A stretch of DNA of 64,000 bases from JASJAR01 sp039198225 (GCA_039198225.1 JBCCTQ010000016.1:1-64000), one strand, 5' to 3'. Numbered from the stretch's first letter, positions 26,325 through 35,286 are shown. Notes: generated by a model from the letters alone, not told the origin. Translations and numbers: made by a program.

Positions 26325-26785
26325 TGGCGGCGGCCTGGTTTTACCACCTAACCCGCTCGCCCGTGGAGGCGACGTTGGGGATGCTCTTGCCGAAAGCCCT
26401 GGGCGCGGGCTGGCGGATCGCGGTGCGGGGGACCGACGGGGCACGGCTTGACCGGCTCGACGAGGTCCTTTGGCAGGGCGACGGGTTTTTGCCCCATGGC
26501 CGGTCCGGTGGGCCCCATGATGCCGACCAACCGATCCTTTTGACCACGGATCAGGCGACCCCCAACGGTGCGGTCTGCGTCATGGCTGTCGACGGGGCCG
26601 AGATCGGGATCGAGGAGGCCATGTCGCTTGAACGGGTCTGCCTTCTTTTTGAAGGAGCCGATCCCCAAGCCGTTGAAGCCGCGCGGGGGCAATGGCGGCG
26701 GCTGACCGAGGCCAATGTGCCAGCGGTCTATTGGTCCGAAGAGGGCGGGTCTTGGGCGAAAAAGGCCGAAAGCGGCGAGGTCTAG
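26324..26785 (+). CDS. holC: DNA polymerase III chi subunit
   Basis: A 153-residue HolC, the clamp-loader subunit that contacts SSB. It starts WFYHLTRSPVEATLGMLLPKAL and contains the conserved LDEVLWQGDGFLPHGR and DQPILLTTD segments and the C-terminal segment with RRLTEANVPAVYW. The ATG overlaps the pepA TGA stop (TGATG). No holD is seen near. Length is typical of alphaproteobacterial chi. Confidence 0.92.
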   Translation: MAAAWFYHLTRSPVEATLGMLLPKALGAGWRIAVRGTDGARLDRLDEVLWQGDGFLPHGRSGGPHDADQPILLTTDQATPNGAVCVMAVDGAEIGIEEAMSLERVCLLFEGADPQAVEAARGQWRRLTEANVPAVYWSEEGGSWAKKAESGEV

Positions 26786-26788
26786 CGC

Positions 26789-26809
26789 GGGGCTAGAGCC
26801 CCAGTTTTC
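26789..26809. terminator. Terminator between convergent holC and nnrD
   Basis: GGGGCT-AG-AGCCCC is a perfect 6-base-pair stem with a tight loop, followed by AGTTTTCG on the plus strand, starting four bases after the holC stop. It overlaps the last codons of the convergent nnrD. It fits a Rho-independent terminator for pepA-holC. Confidence 0.6.
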
Positions 26810-27695
26810 GAAAGACTTTTGGCAGCGTTTCGGGAAGATCTTCGGCGATAAGGCCGGGACCAAATTCCAATGCACATTCCACATGGAGCCAGGCGGCGGT
26901 CTCTGCGGCGACCATGGGCGAAAATCCCCGTGCCAGGAGCCCCGTTATGAACCCTGCGAGCACATCGCCTGACCCGGCCGTCGCGAGCCAAGGCGCGGCA
27001 CGGTCGGAAGAGGCCGCGTTGATCGACGCCCGCCCATCGGGATGGGCGATGACCGTGTCGGGTCCTTTGAAAAGCACCATGCAGCCCGCCCGCGCCGCCG
27101 CCTCTCGGGTCGCATCGACTTTTGAATAGTCGGAGCCACTTTTGGCCGTTGCGGCGAGTTTATCGGCAATGTCCGGGAAGAGCCGCCGAAACTCGCCGGC
27201 GTGGGGAGTGAGAACACATGTCTCTTGGAGTGCCGAAAAGAGGGCTTCGGGGCTCCGTTCAAAACGAGAGAGCGCATCGGCATCGAGAACGACCGCGCGG
27301 CGGGGTCCGTCCGACGGGTCCGGTGCCTCTAAAGCCGCGAGGACCAGGTGTTGGGTGTCCACACCAAGCCCAAGGCCCGGGCCCAAACAGACGGCGTTGA
27401 GCCGCGGATCCTCCAAGAGCTCCTTCAGCCCCGGCGCCCCGTCGAGCCCACGGACCATAACCGCATCGAGCCTTGCGGCATTCTCGGCGAGACCAGATTG
27501 GGGGCAAGCGAGCGTGACAAGGCCCGCACCGATCCTCAACGCACTTCTGGCCGCCAACCGGGCCGCGCCGCCATGGCCTGGACCACCGGCAAGAACAAGG
27601 GCATGGCCGTAGGCATATTTGTGGCTGTCTCGGGACTTCCCGAGTTGTCCGACCACCTCCGGCCCACCTGTTATGACTTTCGGCTCTCGATACAT
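26793..27695 (-). CDS. nnrD: ADP-dependent NAD(P)H-hydrate dehydratase
   Basis: A 300-residue YjeF C-terminal-type carbohydrate-kinase-fold protein that dehydrates S-NAD(P)HX at the expense of ADP. It has the opening HKYAYGHALVLAGGPGHGGAA motif, VCLGPGLG, VLDADALS, VLTPHAGEFRRLF and the catalytic region TAGSGDVLAGFI. It is a separate gene here; in most proteobacteria the same domain is fused behind the epimerase domain encoded by nnrE just upstream. The 42-base gap between the two contains a copy of the dispersed intergenic repeat. Confidence 0.92.
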   Translation of the reverse strand: MYREPKVITGGPEVVGQLGKSRDSHKYAYGHALVLAGGPGHGGAARLAARSALRIGAGLVTLACPQSGLAENAARLDAVMVRGLDGAPGLKELLEDPRLNAVCLGPGLGLGVDTQHLVLAALEAPDPSDGPRRAVVLDADALSRFERSPEALFSALQETCVLTPHAGEFRRLFPDIADKLAATAKSGSDYSKVDATREAAARAGCMVLFKGPDTVIAHPDGRASINAASSDRAAPWLATAGSGDVLAGFITGLLARGFSPMVAAETAAWLHVECALEFGPGLIAEDLPETLPKVFRKLGL

Positions 27696-27699
27696 TTTG

Positions 27700-27731
27700 C
27701 CTCCGGCGGGAGTATTTTACCCAGGATGAAG
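27700..27731 (-). repeat. Dispersed intergenic repeat, copy A
   Basis: On the minus strand this reads CTTCATCCTGGGTAAAATAC and continues TCCCGCCGGAGG. It matches copies at 32731, 34664 (minus) and 46394. It fills most of the gap between nnrE and nnrD. Confidence 0.75.
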
Positions 27732-27737
27732 GGCCGG

Positions 27738-28436
27738 TTAAGCGCCCGCCGCTGGATCGTCCCAGGGTGAAAGGCCGATATCGGCCAATGCAACCTTGTA
27801 GCCATGGCTTCGGATAATGGGGTGGACCGGTTTTTCGCGGTGGAATGTCACCGTGAGGTCGGGCTCGAACGGATTGCGGGCGGTGAGGGCGCCGGTTTCG
27901 CTGTCATAACCGGTGGGCACGTCGATGCTGAGGGTGCGAACCTCGCCGTCCCTCTTGCCACTCGCCCATAGATCCCAAGCCTCGTGGTACGGCGCCAAGA
28001 TCGCGTCCGCGGCGCGGTTCTGACCGATCCCGAGGAGCGCGTCGATCAAAAGAACGGTGCCGCCCGATGCCAGGCGATGGAAAATAGCTTCGCCTCTGTA
28101 GGGGAGAAGCTCTTCCGCGGAGAGCCCGAGTTTTGCAAAGGCCGTGGCCGCATCGCCTTTAAGACGTCGGGGGTCGGTGGTGAGGGCAATATGGGCGGTC
28201 CAACCGGCTTCTTGGAGGCGCCGGGCCACGACCGAACCGTCGCCTCCGTTATTGCCCGGCCCGGCGAGCACTACGGCATTATGGGGCCCTTCCGCCAGGT
28301 CCGGCCATTCGTGAAAAATGGCTGCAACCACGCCCTCGCCGGCCCGTTCCATAAGCTCCTCCCCGGTCACCGACCCCGAGGCGATGGCGGCCTCTTCGAT
28401 GGCGCGCATTTGGGCAGCTTTTATGGGCTCGGCCAT
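27738..28436 (-). CDS. nnrE: NAD(P)H-hydrate epimerase
   Basis: A 232-residue YjeF N-terminal-domain protein that interconverts R- and S-NAD(P)HX. It contains EELMERAGEGVVAAI, the nucleotide loop VVLAGPGNNGGDGSVVARRL near residue 57, LIDALLGIGQNR and SIDVPTGYDSETG. I start at the ATG of MAEPIKAAQMRAIEEAA, with AAAGGACG upstream; longer frames have non-family sequence. It ends with ALADIGL, exactly where the dehydratase domain would begin in fused relatives, so the pair looks like a split Nnr. Confidence 0.92.
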   Translation of the reverse strand: MAEPIKAAQMRAIEEAAIASGSVTGEELMERAGEGVVAAIFHEWPDLAEGPHNAVVLAGPGNNGGDGSVVARRLQEAGWTAHIALTTDPRRLKGDAATAFAKLGLSAEELLPYRGEAIFHRLASGGTVLLIDALLGIGQNRAADAILAPYHEAWDLWASGKRDGEVRTLSIDVPTGYDSETGALTARNPFEPDLTVTFHREKPVHPIIRSHGYKVALADIGLSPWDDPAAGA

Positions 28437-28563
28437 GGAGCGTCCTTTCGCTTCATATTGGCGAGGGAGTCCGGGCGGAGCAAGGGCCGGCCCTTCTTTA
28501 GGGCGTGCAGGCAACTTCAGAGAGATGTGGTTTAGGCGTGGCTCGGGGCGAGCTCTGCGCCGC

Positions 28564-28734
28564 CTACTGGTCCCGGCGGTGTTTGCCCCGGAAATCCTTC
28601 GTGATGAGACGATCTGCAATGGCACCGGTCAAGGCGGCGCCAATAAGGCCCCAAATCACCCAAATGCCAAACAAGGCCATGAACACGAGAACCCCAAAGG
28701 TCACGAGAAAGGCGTTGGTGTAGTTTTCAACCAA
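28564..28734 (-). CDS. Small membrane protein with TTG start, 56 residues
   Basis: A short frame beginning at TTG, with AAGGAG seven bases upstream. The product MVENYTNAFLVTFGVLVFMA has a long hydrophobic stretch (about residues 8-40, enough for one long or two short helices) and a basic tail DFRGKHRRDQ. The glycine-rich helix IWGLIGAALTGAIADRL resembles small membrane proteins common in Rhodobacterales. Function is unknown. It lies 64 bases after the next small gene on the same strand. Confidence 0.68.
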   Translation of the reverse strand: MVENYTNAFLVTFGVLVFMALFGIWVIWGLIGAALTGAIADRLITKDFRGKHRRDQ

Positions 28735-28798
28735 GACGCGGCTCCTTCGCCGAGCACCCCACCCGGTGAATGTTAACCCGTTTTGGCCCAAACGCCAG

Positions 28799-28993
28799 CT
28801 ATCTTCGCTTTTTGGTCTCCGCCTGCACGCGGCGGGGCCGGGTGGCCCAGCCTTGATAGGCACTGAGCGAGAGATCCACCGCAGCGGCGAGGGTAATCAC
28901 GGCCAAAAGGCCCACCTGGCTCCAAATCGCGACCAGGGCCCAGAAGAGAAAGAGCGCTGGAAATATTAGATCTTTCAAAGAACTTTGCGGCAT
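28799..28993 (-). CDS. Small membrane protein, 64 residues
   Basis: A 64-residue protein preceded by a near-perfect AGGAGG ribosome site. Two hydrophobic segments (LIFPALFLFWALVAIW and LLAVITLAAAVDLSLSAY) predict two membrane helices, followed by a strongly basic cytoplasmic tail RPRRVQAETKKRR. I do not recognise the family. It lies about 110 bases downstream of valS on the same strand. Confidence 0.7.
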   Translation of the reverse strand: MPQSSLKDLIFPALFLFWALVAIWSQVGLLAVITLAAAVDLSLSAYQGWATRPRRVQAETKKRR

Positions 28994-29106
28994 GGCACGC
29001 CTCCTCCTTCCCGCATGACACAGAAGCGTTAACGGTTCGTAACTGTGACTGGGCGACGGGTGCTGGTTGCCCCTAACTTGCGCGGAAAGCCTGATATATC
29101 AAAATT

Positions 29107-32100
29107 CTATCCGAACTCGGCGAGCCGCGAGAGCGCCGTTTCGATCCGCGCGGCATCCGCTTCGCGCGCGGCGAGGGCTTCTCGGGTCTCTGCGACCACG
29201 TCTTCGGGGGCAGATGCGACGAATTTGGGGTTGTTCAGCCGCCCTTTGAGCCCGCCGAGCTCCTTCGTCAGCTTGTCTAAGCCCTTTTGGAGGCGGGCTT
29301 TTTCGTCATCAATGTCGATTAGCCCTTCCAAGGGGAGCGCGAATGTACCGCCCTCGACGGTGATCGTGGCCGATCCTTTCGGTGCCGCATCGGCCTTTTC
29401 AATAGTTTCAATCCGGGCAAGGCGTTGAATAAGCGCAAGATTTCGGTCGAGCGCGTCCTGACCATCGGCGTCGAGGGAAAGCTGAACGAGCCGCGCTTTG
29501 AGCCCCACCGGGACATGCATCTCGCCCCGGACCGACCGGATGGCCTCGATGAGCGATATTGCCCAACGCATCTCCTTTTCCGCTTTGGGGTCAACGAGTT
29601 GCCCTGTGTCGAGCCCCGGCCACTCGGCATGGATAAGCATTTTCTCCCGCGCCCCGCCAAGGCCCCAAAGCTCTTCGGTGACAAACGGCATGAAAGGGTG
29701 GAGGAGGGTAAGGCATTGGTCGAGCGCCCAGGCCATGGTTGCTTTCGTTTCTTCGATCACCGCCTTGTTATCGCTGGCAAAAAGCGGTTTTGAGAACTCG
29801 ACATACCAATCGCAGAACGTGCCCCAGACAAAGGCGTAAAGCCCGTTGGCCGCATCGTTGAACCGATAATCGGCAAGGGCGGCATCCACCGCTTCCCGGG
29901 CCCGCGCGACCTCTCCCACGATCCAGCGATTGGCGGTCATCTCAAGGTTCGGCACCCCACCGGCGAAGGCCTTGCCGGGCGCGGGGCCGAAAGCGCCGTT
30001 CATCTCGGCAAAACGCGCCGCGTTCCAGAGCTTGGTGACGAAGTTCCGATAGCCTTGGATCCGCGAGGTCGAGAGTTTGAGGTCGCGCCCCATGGCCGCC
30101 ATCGAGGTGAGAGTGAAGCGCACCGCATCGGCGCCGAACTCATCGACAAGATCGAGGGGGTCGAGGACGTTGCCGAGGCTTTTCGACATCTTCTTGCCCT
30201 TCTCGTCGCGGACGAGGGCGTGGACATAGACGTCCGAGAAGGGTTTTTGCCCGACGACGGCGTATTGCATCATCATCATCCTGGCGACCCAGAAGAAGAT
30301 GATGTCGAACCCGGTGACGAGGACGGATGTGGGGAAGTATTTCTTTAGCTCCTCGGTGTCCTCGGGCCAGCCGAGGGTGCCGATCGGCCAGAGGCCGGAG
30401 GAGAACCAGGTGTCCAGGACGTCGGGGTCGCGGTAGAGACCAATTTCGAATTCGTCCTGCTCCGCGGACTCCGCGCGGTCGGCGACCGGGAATACGTCTA
30501 GTTCGTAGTTGAATACAGGAAGCCCTTCTTGGGACGTATAGTACTCGATTGCCTTCGTTTTTGCCTCTTCGAAGGTGGCCGCGCAGAAGGACATTGGCTC
30601 TTCATGCAAAAACTCTACGCCGTTCTCATAGCCATCTCTTTGTTGCTCGTCGGTTGGTGGCAATGAGCGTATGCTAGGCCCATACCAAACCGGGATCTGA
30701 TGCCCCCACCACAATTGCCGCGAGATGCACCAGGGCTCGATGTTCTCGAGCCAGTTGAAATAGACCTTCTTGTGCTGCTCGGGGAATATCCGCGTCTCCC
30801 CGGACCGCACCGCCTCCAGCGCGGGCCCCACGATCTCTTCGGTTTTGACGAACCATTGGTCGGTCAGCATCGGCTCGATGACGACCTTCGAGCGGTCGCC
30901 ATAGGGGGCCATGATCTTTTTGGCTTCCACAAGGGGGACCGTTTCTTCGGGGTCTCCGGGCTTTCCGCCGAGGCGCCCATCGTCGGCCGCAGTCATCACC
31001 GCGAGGCCTTCCTCGGTAATCTGCGCAACGACCCGCTTTCGCGCCTCGAACCTGTAGAGGCCGCGAAGATCGTCCGGGACAAGATTGATCGCGTCGGCCT
31101 CGGCTTCCGACAGCGTTGTCTCTCCGCGCGCGACCGCCAGGGCGATCTCGGCGGCCTCGGCATAGGCCGCGCCGTCCTCCCGCATCCGCCCGGCCGTATC
31201 CATCAGCCGGTACATCGGGATGCCGCCGCGTTTGGCGACCTCATAGTCATTGAAATCATGGGCGCCGGTGATCTTCACCGCACCCGAGCCGAAATTGGGG
31301 TCCGGGTACGGGTCGGTGATGATCGGGATCAGGCGGCGGTGCTCTTTCGGGCCCACGGGGATCTCGCAAAGCTGGCCCACAATAGGCGCGTAGCGTTCGT
31401 CGGACACATGGACCGCGACCGCGCCGTCGCCCAGCATCGTCTCAGGCCGCGTCGTGGCGATGGAGATATAGTCGCGTTCCTCTTCGAGGATCACATTGCC
31501 GTCTTCATCCCTTTCCAAATACGCATAGGTCGCACCGCCCGCCAAAGGGTACTTGAAATGCCACATATGCCCGTCGATTTCGACATTCTCGACTTCGAGG
31601 TCAGAAATCGCCGTCTCGAAATGGGGGTCCCAGTTCACCAGGCGTTTGCCTCGGTAAATGAGGCCCTTGTCGTACATATCCACGAAGACGCGGATGACCG
31701 CGTCGTGGAAGTTTTGTCCGCCGGGCGTGTCGCCAGGGTCCCCCGGGGCGCCTGCCATGGTAAAGGCTTCGCGGGACCAATCGCAGGACGCGCCCAACCG
31801 TTCGAGCTGGTCGCGGATGTTCGATCGCGACTTGGTCTTCTGGTCCCAGACAAGGCCCACGAACTCGTCCCGCAGCATATCGGTCCGCCGCCGGTTGGTC
31901 TTCGCCAGTTCCCGCTCAACCACCATCTGCGTGGCGATCCCCGCATGGTCCGTGCCGGGCTGCCAAAGCGTGTCAAACCCCCGCATGCGGTGCCAGCGGA
32001 TCAGGATATCTTGGAGCGTATTGTTAAAGGCGTGGCCCATATGGAGGGCGCCCGTGACGTTGGGGGGCGGGATACATATCGTGAAACTCTCGGCCCCCGG

Positions 32101-32229
32101 TTTGGCATTGGCCCCGGCCGCGAACGCGCCCGCCTTGTCCCAGGCAGCGTAAAGGCGCGGTTCAGCCTCTTTGGCGTCGAAGGTTTTCTCAAGGGGCATG
32201 GGCTCGGTCCTCGGGGTGGCCCGGCTCAT
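29107..32229 (-). CDS. valS: Valyl-tRNA synthetase
   Basis: A class I aminoacyl-tRNA synthetase of 1040 residues. The HIGH-type motif PPPNVTGALHMGH is at about 54-66, the KMSKS loop KKMSKSLGN lies past the middle, and a C-terminal coiled coil (from DIDDEKARLQKGLDKL) is present as in ValS. The first ATG overlaps the stop of the upstream ABA4-like gene; a second ATG ten codons in (MPLEKTFDAKEAEPRL) fits the family N-terminus and has GAGGA eight bases upstream, so the start may be 32199. Length with the editing domain is normal. Confidence 0.96.
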   Translation of the reverse strand: MSRATPRTEPMPLEKTFDAKEAEPRLYAAWDKAGAFAAGANAKPGAESFTICIPPPNVTGALHMGHAFNNTLQDILIRWHRMRGFDTLWQPGTDHAGIATQMVVERELAKTNRRRTDMLRDEFVGLVWDQKTKSRSNIRDQLERLGASCDWSREAFTMAGAPGDPGDTPGGQNFHDAVIRVFVDMYDKGLIYRGKRLVNWDPHFETAISDLEVENVEIDGHMWHFKYPLAGGATYAYLERDEDGNVILEEERDYISIATTRPETMLGDGAVAVHVSDERYAPIVGQLCEIPVGPKEHRRLIPIITDPYPDPNFGSGAVKITGAHDFNDYEVAKRGGIPMYRLMDTAGRMREDGAAYAEAAEIALAVARGETTLSEAEADAINLVPDDLRGLYRFEARKRVVAQITEEGLAVMTAADDGRLGGKPGDPEETVPLVEAKKIMAPYGDRSKVVIEPMLTDQWFVKTEEIVGPALEAVRSGETRIFPEQHKKVYFNWLENIEPWCISRQLWWGHQIPVWYGPSIRSLPPTDEQQRDGYENGVEFLHEEPMSFCAATFEEAKTKAIEYYTSQEGLPVFNYELDVFPVADRAESAEQDEFEIGLYRDPDVLDTWFSSGLWPIGTLGWPEDTEELKKYFPTSVLVTGFDIIFFWVARMMMMQYAVVGQKPFSDVYVHALVRDEKGKKMSKSLGNVLDPLDLVDEFGADAVRFTLTSMAAMGRDLKLSTSRIQGYRNFVTKLWNAARFAEMNGAFGPAPGKAFAGGVPNLEMTANRWIVGEVARAREAVDAALADYRFNDAANGLYAFVWGTFCDWYVEFSKPLFASDNKAVIEETKATMAWALDQCLTLLHPFMPFVTEELWGLGGAREKMLIHAEWPGLDTGQLVDPKAEKEMRWAISLIEAIRSVRGEMHVPVGLKARLVQLSLDADGQDALDRNLALIQRLARIETIEKADAAPKGSATITVEGGTFALPLEGLIDIDDEKARLQKGLDKLTKELGGLKGRLNNPKFVASAPEDVVAETREALAAREADAARIETALSRLAEFG

Positions 32230-32675
32230 CTAGCCCCCTCGGAGGGGGAGGGGAAGGGGGCGCCCGGTGCCCGCCAGCGTACGAGTGCGAGATAAGCCAA
32301 GAGCCCGATGGGGCCGACGAGGAACGTCAGAAGAAGACAGGGGATGACCCATCCAAATCCAAGCTCCGCGCGGCGGGCCAATCGCACGATCAAAGCGCCC
32401 GCAACGAGATCGAAGGCAAGATAGTGGATCCACCCGGCCAGGGCGGCGCCGGGGACGTCAAAGATCCCCATCACATCGCCAAGCGACATGTAGCCGCCCT
32501 CGACCGAGCCGGCATTGGCCGCGATCAGGCCGATATAAATCACGGCAAACACGCCCGGCAGAAGATAGCCCGCCACCACATCGGCAAGGCGCGGGATCCA
32601 AGGCGAAGCCAAAAGGAAGACCCAACCGATGAGAGCACCGAAGTTGACGATCTGAAAGAGGGTCTCGAGGGTCAA
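32226..32675 (-). CDS. ABA4-like (DUF4281) membrane protein
   Basis: A 149-residue protein with four predicted membrane helices (about 5-25, 35-53, 78-98 and 108-132). The pattern GDVMGIFDVPGAALAGWIHYLAFDLVAGALI matches the ABA4/DUF4281 family, whose plant member is needed for neoxanthin synthesis; the role in bacteria is unknown. Its stop overlaps the first valS ATG, suggesting cotranscription. No carotenoid genes are in the window. Confidence 0.78.
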   Translation of the reverse strand: MTLETLFQIVNFGALIGWVFLLASPWIPRLADVVAGYLLPGVFAVIYIGLIAANAGSVEGGYMSLGDVMGIFDVPGAALAGWIHYLAFDLVAGALIVRLARRAELGFGWVIPCLLLTFLVGPIGLLAYLALVRWRAPGAPFPSPSEGAR

Positions 32676-32730
32676 TTAAGCCTCCCATTGTCCTAGGTCC
32701 CGCGCCCGGATCTCAGCCACTAAATGCGGC

Positions 32731-32784
32731 CTTCATCCTGGTCGAAATACTCCACGGGGGTGCGGGGGTGTGAAGCCCCCGCCT
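32731..32784 (+). repeat. Dispersed intergenic repeat, copy B, with hairpin
   Basis: CTTCATCCTGGTCGAAATAC plus TCC, followed by a perfect 7-base-pair hairpin GCGGGGG/CCCCCGC at 32762-32782. It lies between pyrG and the ABA4-like gene, where it may end the pyrG transcript. The core matches the copies at 27731, 34664 and 46394. Confidence 0.72.
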
Positions 32785-32814
32785 CGTCTTCTCACAAGGG
32801 CGCGCGGCCCGGCC

Positions 32815-34458
32815 TCAGACCAGCCGGCTCGCCTCCTTCGCCGCTCGCACGAAATCGGCAAAGAGCGGATGGGGGGCGAAAGGTTTTGACTTGAGCTCGG
32901 GGTGAAACTGCACACCGATAAACCACGGATGGCCCGCCACTTCGATGATCTCAGGAAGCCGTCCGTCGGGCGACATCCCGGAGAATTTGAGCCCCTTCGC
33001 TTCGAGCTTGTCGCGGTACTTGATATCGACCTCGTAGCGGTGCCGATGGCGCTCTTCGATCACGGTGCCGCCGTAGACTTCGGCCACTTTGGACCCTTCG
33101 GCCAAGTTCGCCGTATAGGCGCCGAGGCGCATCGTCCCGCCCTTGTCGTCATCGACTTTCCTTTTGGCGGTCTTGTTGCCCTGGACCCATTCCTTGAGAT
33201 GATAGACCACCGGCTCAAAGCGTTTCTTGCCGGCTTCGTGGTCGAACTCTTCGGAACCCGCCCCGGCGATGCCCGCCAAATTACGCGCGGTCTCGATCAC
33301 CGCCATCTGCATCCCAAGGCAGATCCCGAGATAGGGCACGCCTTTTGTGCGCGCGAATTCGGCGGCGCGGATTTTGCCTTCGGTGCCCCGCTCCCCAAAG
33401 CCCCCCGGCACGATGATCGCGTGGAACCCCTCGAGATGGGGTCCGGGATCCTCCTTGTCGAAAATCTCGGCATCGATCCATTCGGCCTTCACCCGCGTCC
33501 GATTGGCCATGCCGCCATGGGTGAGCGCTTCGGCAATCGATTTATAGGCGTCTTCGAGCTGGGTGTATTTCCCGACAATGGCCACGCGCACTTCGCCTTC
33601 GGCCTTCTCGAGCCGGTCCATCACGTCTTCCCAACGCGCGAGGTTGGGTTTGGGGGCAGGAGCGATGCCGAAGGCATCAAGGACCGCCTGGTCGAGCCCT
33701 TCACGGTGATAGGCCATGGGTGCTTCGTAGATCGAGCCCAAATCATAGGCCGCAATCACGCTGTCGGGGCGGACATTGCAGAAAAGCGCGAGCTTTTCGC
33801 GTTCTTTTTGCGGGATCGGCCGTTCGGACCGGCAAACGAGGAGATCCGGCGCAAGGCCTATCGAGCGGAGTTCCTTCACCGAGTGTTGGGTCGGCTTGGT
33901 TTTCAACTCCCCGGATGCGGCGATCCATGGAAGAAGGGTCAAATGCATGAAGATGCAATTGCCCCGGGGCCGATCCTGGGCGAATTGGCGGATCGCTTCA
34001 AAGAACGGCAACCCTTCGATATCGCCGACGGTGCCCCCGATCTCGCAAAGCATGAAATCCACTTCTTCTTCGCCGATGGCGAGGAAATCTTTGATCTCAT
34101 TGGTCACATGGGGGATCACTTGGATGGTCTTTCCCAAGTAGTCTCCCCGGCGCTCCTTCTCGAGAACGGTCGAGTAGATCCGGCCTGAGGACACGCTGTC
34201 GGTCGCGCGGGCCGCGACACCGGTGAACCGCTCGTAATGGCCGAGGTCGAGATCGGTTTCCGCGCCGTCATCGGTGACGAAAACCTCGCCGTGCTCAAAC
34301 GGGCTCATCGTGCCCGGATCGACATTGAGATAGGGGTCGAGCTTGCGGAGGCGCACCGTATAGCCCCGGGCTTGAAGGAGCGCGCCCAAAGCCGCCGAGG
34401 CCAAACCCTTGCCAAGCGAGGAGACCACACCGCCGGTGACAAATACGTATCGCGCCAT
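32815..34458 (-). CDS. pyrG: CTP synthase
   Basis: A 547-residue CTP synthase converting UTP to CTP with glutamine. The N-terminal synthetase domain begins YVFVTGGVVSSLGKGLASA, and the C-terminal class I glutaminase domain has the nucleophile Cys in YLGICLGMQ and the catalytic His-Glu in GVQFHPEL. Length is normal. A likely sigma-70 promoter (TTGCGA-N18-TATACT) is 75-100 bases upstream. secG lies upstream on the same strand, separated by a 343-base gap. Confidence 0.97.
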   Translation of the reverse strand: MARYVFVTGGVVSSLGKGLASAALGALLQARGYTVRLRKLDPYLNVDPGTMSPFEHGEVFVTDDGAETDLDLGHYERFTGVAARATDSVSSGRIYSTVLEKERRGDYLGKTIQVIPHVTNEIKDFLAIGEEEVDFMLCEIGGTVGDIEGLPFFEAIRQFAQDRPRGNCIFMHLTLLPWIAASGELKTKPTQHSVKELRSIGLAPDLLVCRSERPIPQKEREKLALFCNVRPDSVIAAYDLGSIYEAPMAYHREGLDQAVLDAFGIAPAPKPNLARWEDVMDRLEKAEGEVRVAIVGKYTQLEDAYKSIAEALTHGGMANRTRVKAEWIDAEIFDKEDPGPHLEGFHAIIVPGGFGERGTEGKIRAAEFARTKGVPYLGICLGMQMAVIETARNLAGIAGAGSEEFDHEAGKKRFEPVVYHLKEWVQGNKTAKRKVDDDKGGTMRLGAYTANLAEGSKVAEVYGGTVIEERHRHRYEVDIKYRDKLEAKGLKFSGMSPDGRLPEIIEVAGHPWFIGVQFHPELKSKPFAPHPLFADFVRAAKEASRLV

Positions 34459-34530
34459 TCGGATGACATCCCCGTAAGCCCTGTTCGCGTGGCCCGCCTC
34501 GGGGCGAATCTCACGCTCTCACGGGAGTTC

Positions 34531-34560
34531 AGTATATCGTGAGGACCACCCGTCTCGCAA
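34531..34560 (-). promoter_or_regulatory. Sigma-70-type promoter candidate for pyrG
   Basis: On the minus strand TTGCGA (34560-34555) and TATACT (34536-34531) are 18 bases apart. The predicted start is about 65 bases before the pyrG ATG. The fit to the consensus is good at -10. It lies in the 343-base gap between secG and pyrG, which otherwise holds repeat copy C and no gene that I can support. Confidence 0.45.
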
Positions 34561-34620
34561 CCGATGACCCGCAATATAGTGGAGTGTCTTGGGCCGATCT
34601 CAAGTTCTAGTGTGCGGCGC

Positions 34621-34664
34621 GGTGCGCCGCCGCCTCCGGCGGGCGTATTTTTGAAGAGATGAAG
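34621..34664 (-). repeat. Dispersed intergenic repeat, copy C
   Basis: On the minus strand it reads CTTCATCTCTTCAAAAATAC followed by GCCCGCCGGAGGCGGCGGCG. This is the most divergent of the four copies but keeps both the CTTCATC and AAAATAC blocks and the GC-rich tail. Confidence 0.65.
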
Positions 34665-34801
34665 GCATGATCGGGTGCACACACCCAAAGTCACGGCGAC
34701 CTGGCCACCGTTCTTGCGCGCTTATCTTATGGATGTCGCGGTGGGTCTCGGAACGCGGCCGCGTCTTTCAGCCACCGGGACCCGCAGGGCCCGGCCGGGC
34801 G

Positions 34802-35179
34802 TTATTCTGCGCGGGGGAGCGGTGCCGTTTCGCCGTCCGTCCCATCTCCGCCCGCCGGAGGCAGAAGCGGATTGGCCGGTGGCAGAAGCGGGTCGCGGTC
34901 CGACTGCGCGGGGGCATCCACGCCGAGCCGGTCAAGGACCGACGCGTCGCCCGCATTCTGAGCCGCGAAGATCGTCAGGGTGAGCGACGTGATCGTGAAG
35001 GCGATGCCGAGCGCCCAGGTGACCTTCCCGAGTGCGGTCGCCGCCCCGCGGGATGAGACCAGCCCGCCGCCGCCTCCACCACCCATGCCGAGGCCGCCCC
35101 CTTCGGAACGCTGAAGAAGCACGACGCCGATGAGGGCGAGCGCCAAAAGAAGGTGGATGATGAGTACGACGTTTTCCAT
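34802..35179 (-). CDS. secG: Protein translocase subunit SecG
   Basis: A 125-residue SecG of the SecYEG channel. It has two membrane helices (MENVVLIIHLLLALALIGVV and VTWALGIAFTITSLTLTIF) joined by the Gly-rich loop GGGLGMGGGGGGGLVSSRG, and a C-terminal Pro-rich tail of about 45 residues typical of alphaproteobacteria. I start at the ATG of MENVVLI; the longer frame has no family match. It is upstream of pyrG on the same strand, a common arrangement. Confidence 0.93.
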   Translation of the reverse strand: MENVVLIIHLLLALALIGVVLLQRSEGGGLGMGGGGGGGLVSSRGAATALGKVTWALGIAFTITSLTLTIFAAQNAGDASVLDRLGVDAPAQSDRDPLLPPANPLLPPAGGDGTDGETAPLPRAE

Positions 35180-35286
35180 GGGGATCCGATAAAAGCTCCG
35201 CGCTTGATTTAGTGCTTTGCCGCATGCCGCGCAACCCGCCCGCTGCCCGGTATCGTCCCGAGATGCCGCATTCACGGGCCTTGTCC

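Noticed and set aside
27696..27737. A frameshift or sequencing error joining nnrE and nnrD.
   Set aside because: nnrE ends at a complete domain boundary, nnrD has its own start, and the gap is filled by a repeat found elsewhere, so two genes are more likely than a frameshift.
30700..32295. A 531-codon plus-strand frame over valS.
   Set aside because: It mirrors the codon structure of valS, which has all catalytic motifs; the predicted product is compositionally odd.
32902..34188. A 428-codon plus-strand frame over pyrG.
   Set aside because: Antisense shadow of a complete CTP synthase.
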